Source: Pseudorasbora parva (Eukaryota > Chordata > Actinopteri > Cypriniformes > Gobionidae). Taken from it: a stretch of DNA of 64,000 nt. The translations under genes and the position numbers were made by a program. Numbering within the stretch: position 1 is the first letter of the stretch; every line of letters begins with the position of its first letter. Under the pieces are notes generated by a model. It was not told the DNA's origin. It worked only from the letters and a program-made list of their open reading frames with translations, and searched no databases. Below, piece after piece: positions 63,150 to 64,000 of the stretch. The stretch spans positions 47,189,425 to 47,253,424 of the forward strand of contig NC_090178.1 in assembly GCF_024679245.1 (NCBI RefSeq), read 5' to 3'.

Positions 63150-64000
63150 TCCCAAATTCAGTATCTCAGAAAATTAGAATATTACTTAAGACCAATACAA
63201 AGCAAGGATGTTTAGAAATCTTGGCCAACTGAAAAGTATGAACATGAAAAGTATGAGCATGTACAGCACTAAATACTTAGTTGTGGCTCCTTTAGCCTGA
63301 ATTACTGCAGCGATGCGGCGTGGCGTGGAGTCGATCAGTCTGTGGCTCTGCTCAGGTGTTATGAGAGCCCACGCTGCTCTGATAGTGGCCTTCAGCTCTT
63401 CTGCATTGTTGGGTCTGGCCTATCGCATCTTCCTCTTCAGAATACCTCATAGATTTTCTATTGGGTTAAGGTCAGGAGAGTTTTCTGGCCAATTAAGAAC
63501 AGGGATACCTTGGTCCATAAACCAGGTACTGGTTGCTTTGGCACTGTGTGCAGGTGCCAGTTCTGCTGGAAAATGAAATTTGCATCTTCATAAAGTTGGT
63601 CAGCAGCAGGAAACATGAAGTGCTTCTGGTAATAACTTTCTGGTATATGGCTGTGTTAACCTTGGATCTCAAAAACACAGTGGACCAACACCAGCAGATG
63701 ACATGGCACCCTAAACCATCACTGACTGTGGAAATGTTACGCTGGACCTCAAGCACCGTAAATTGTGTGCCTCTTCTCTCTTCCTCCAGACTCTGGGACC
63801 CTGATTTCCAAAAAAACATGCATTTACTTTATAACTTTGGACCACTCAGCAGTCCTTTTTGTCTTTAACCCAGACGCTGTCTTTTGTTCAAGAGTGGCTT
63901 GATACAAGCAATGCCTCAGCTGAAACCCATGTCTTGCATACGTCTGTGCGCAGTGGTTCTTAAAGCGCTGACTCCAGCTGCAGTCCACTCTTTGTGAATC
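63150..64000 (-). mobile_element. Tc1-like transposon, partial, runs off the window
   Basis: The left end region has CCCAAATTCAGTATCTCAGA and AAATTAGAATATTACTTAAG, a terminal sequence I know from cyprinid Tc1 elements. The - strand carries a worn DD34E transposase: FWKSGSQSLEEERRGTQF, then in other frames segments equivalent to NTAIYQKV and FMDQGIP / NWPENSPDLNPIENL. It is a different family from the one at 25434. The right terminal repeat lies beyond 64000. Confidence 0.8.
63290..64000 (-). pseudogene. Tc1-like transposase, frameshifted and partial
   Basis: The - strand frame 63819-63493 has ...SKVNTAIYQKVITRSTSCF, where intact relatives read straight through to the second catalytic Asp region. 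The C-terminal NSPDLNPIENL-type block lies near 63440-63490 in another frame. The N-terminal half, with the DNA-binding domain, is outside the window. Inactive as read. Confidence 0.7.

Overview
The window looks like intronic DNA of a teleost fish, most likely a cyprinid. It is AT-rich and full of dinucleotide microsatellites. It carries Tc1-like transposons, DIRS-type tyrosine-recombinase retrotransposons, tRNA- and 5S-derived SINEs and many short inverted-repeat (MITE-like) elements of kinds familiar from carp and zebrafish genomes. The only host gene I can support is a kainate-type glutamate receptor, grik2-like, on the + strand. Three consecutive exons are present (182, 54 and 174 bp at 2484-2665, 14256-14309 and 15534-15707). 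Their phases agree, all splice sites are consensus, and together they encode part of the extracellular amino-terminal domain. I see no further exon, so 15708-64000 is read as part of one very long intron (or, at its far end, flanking DNA).

Layout. 1-6180: intron with microsatellites, the first exon and old repeats. 6180-9870: a decayed DIRS-type relic on the - strand with a Harbinger-like MITE inside it. 9871-15533: intron with a compound CA/GCAC repeat, a hAT-like MITE with a clean 8-bp target duplication, a foldback MITE and two exons. 15708-25433: mixed MITEs, a tRNA-SINE, a Harbinger relic splitting an AAACT repeat, and a short LTR retroelement (23057-24113) with 5-bp target duplications. 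25434-26912: a nearly complete Tc1-like element. 29495-32078: a nest of at least three element types. 33898-34515: a piggyBac-like MITE at TTAA. 38152-38678: a hAT-like MITE. 44390-51354: a three-level nest (TIR element > Tc1 relic > nearly intact DIRS element). 51464-52032: a 5S-rRNA-derived SINE. 54081-55862: an LTR element carrying a MITE that carries a SINE. 56572-61796: a second DIRS element, coding-dead but with perfect inverted terminal repeats. 63150-64000: the start of another Tc1-like element.

The best material is the pair of DIRS elements. Both have inverted terminal repeats (ITRs) that look identical over 146 and 157 nt, an internal complementary region matching the joined ends, and a GTT trinucleotide at each junction. 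Both ITRs carry the same promoter arrangement: TGACGTCA, then CCGGAAG, then TATA. Element 1 (45332-50691) has open gag-like, RT/RNase H/methyltransferase-like and tyrosine recombinase frames, but Leu replaces the expected catalytic His of the recombinase H-x-x-R box. Element 2 (56572-61796) keeps that His but has lost the RT catalytic core and is frameshifted. It therefore probably moved recently using proteins supplied in trans.

All comparisons were made by eye. Family names for the short elements are inferences from terminal sequence and target duplication, and exact identities need alignment.
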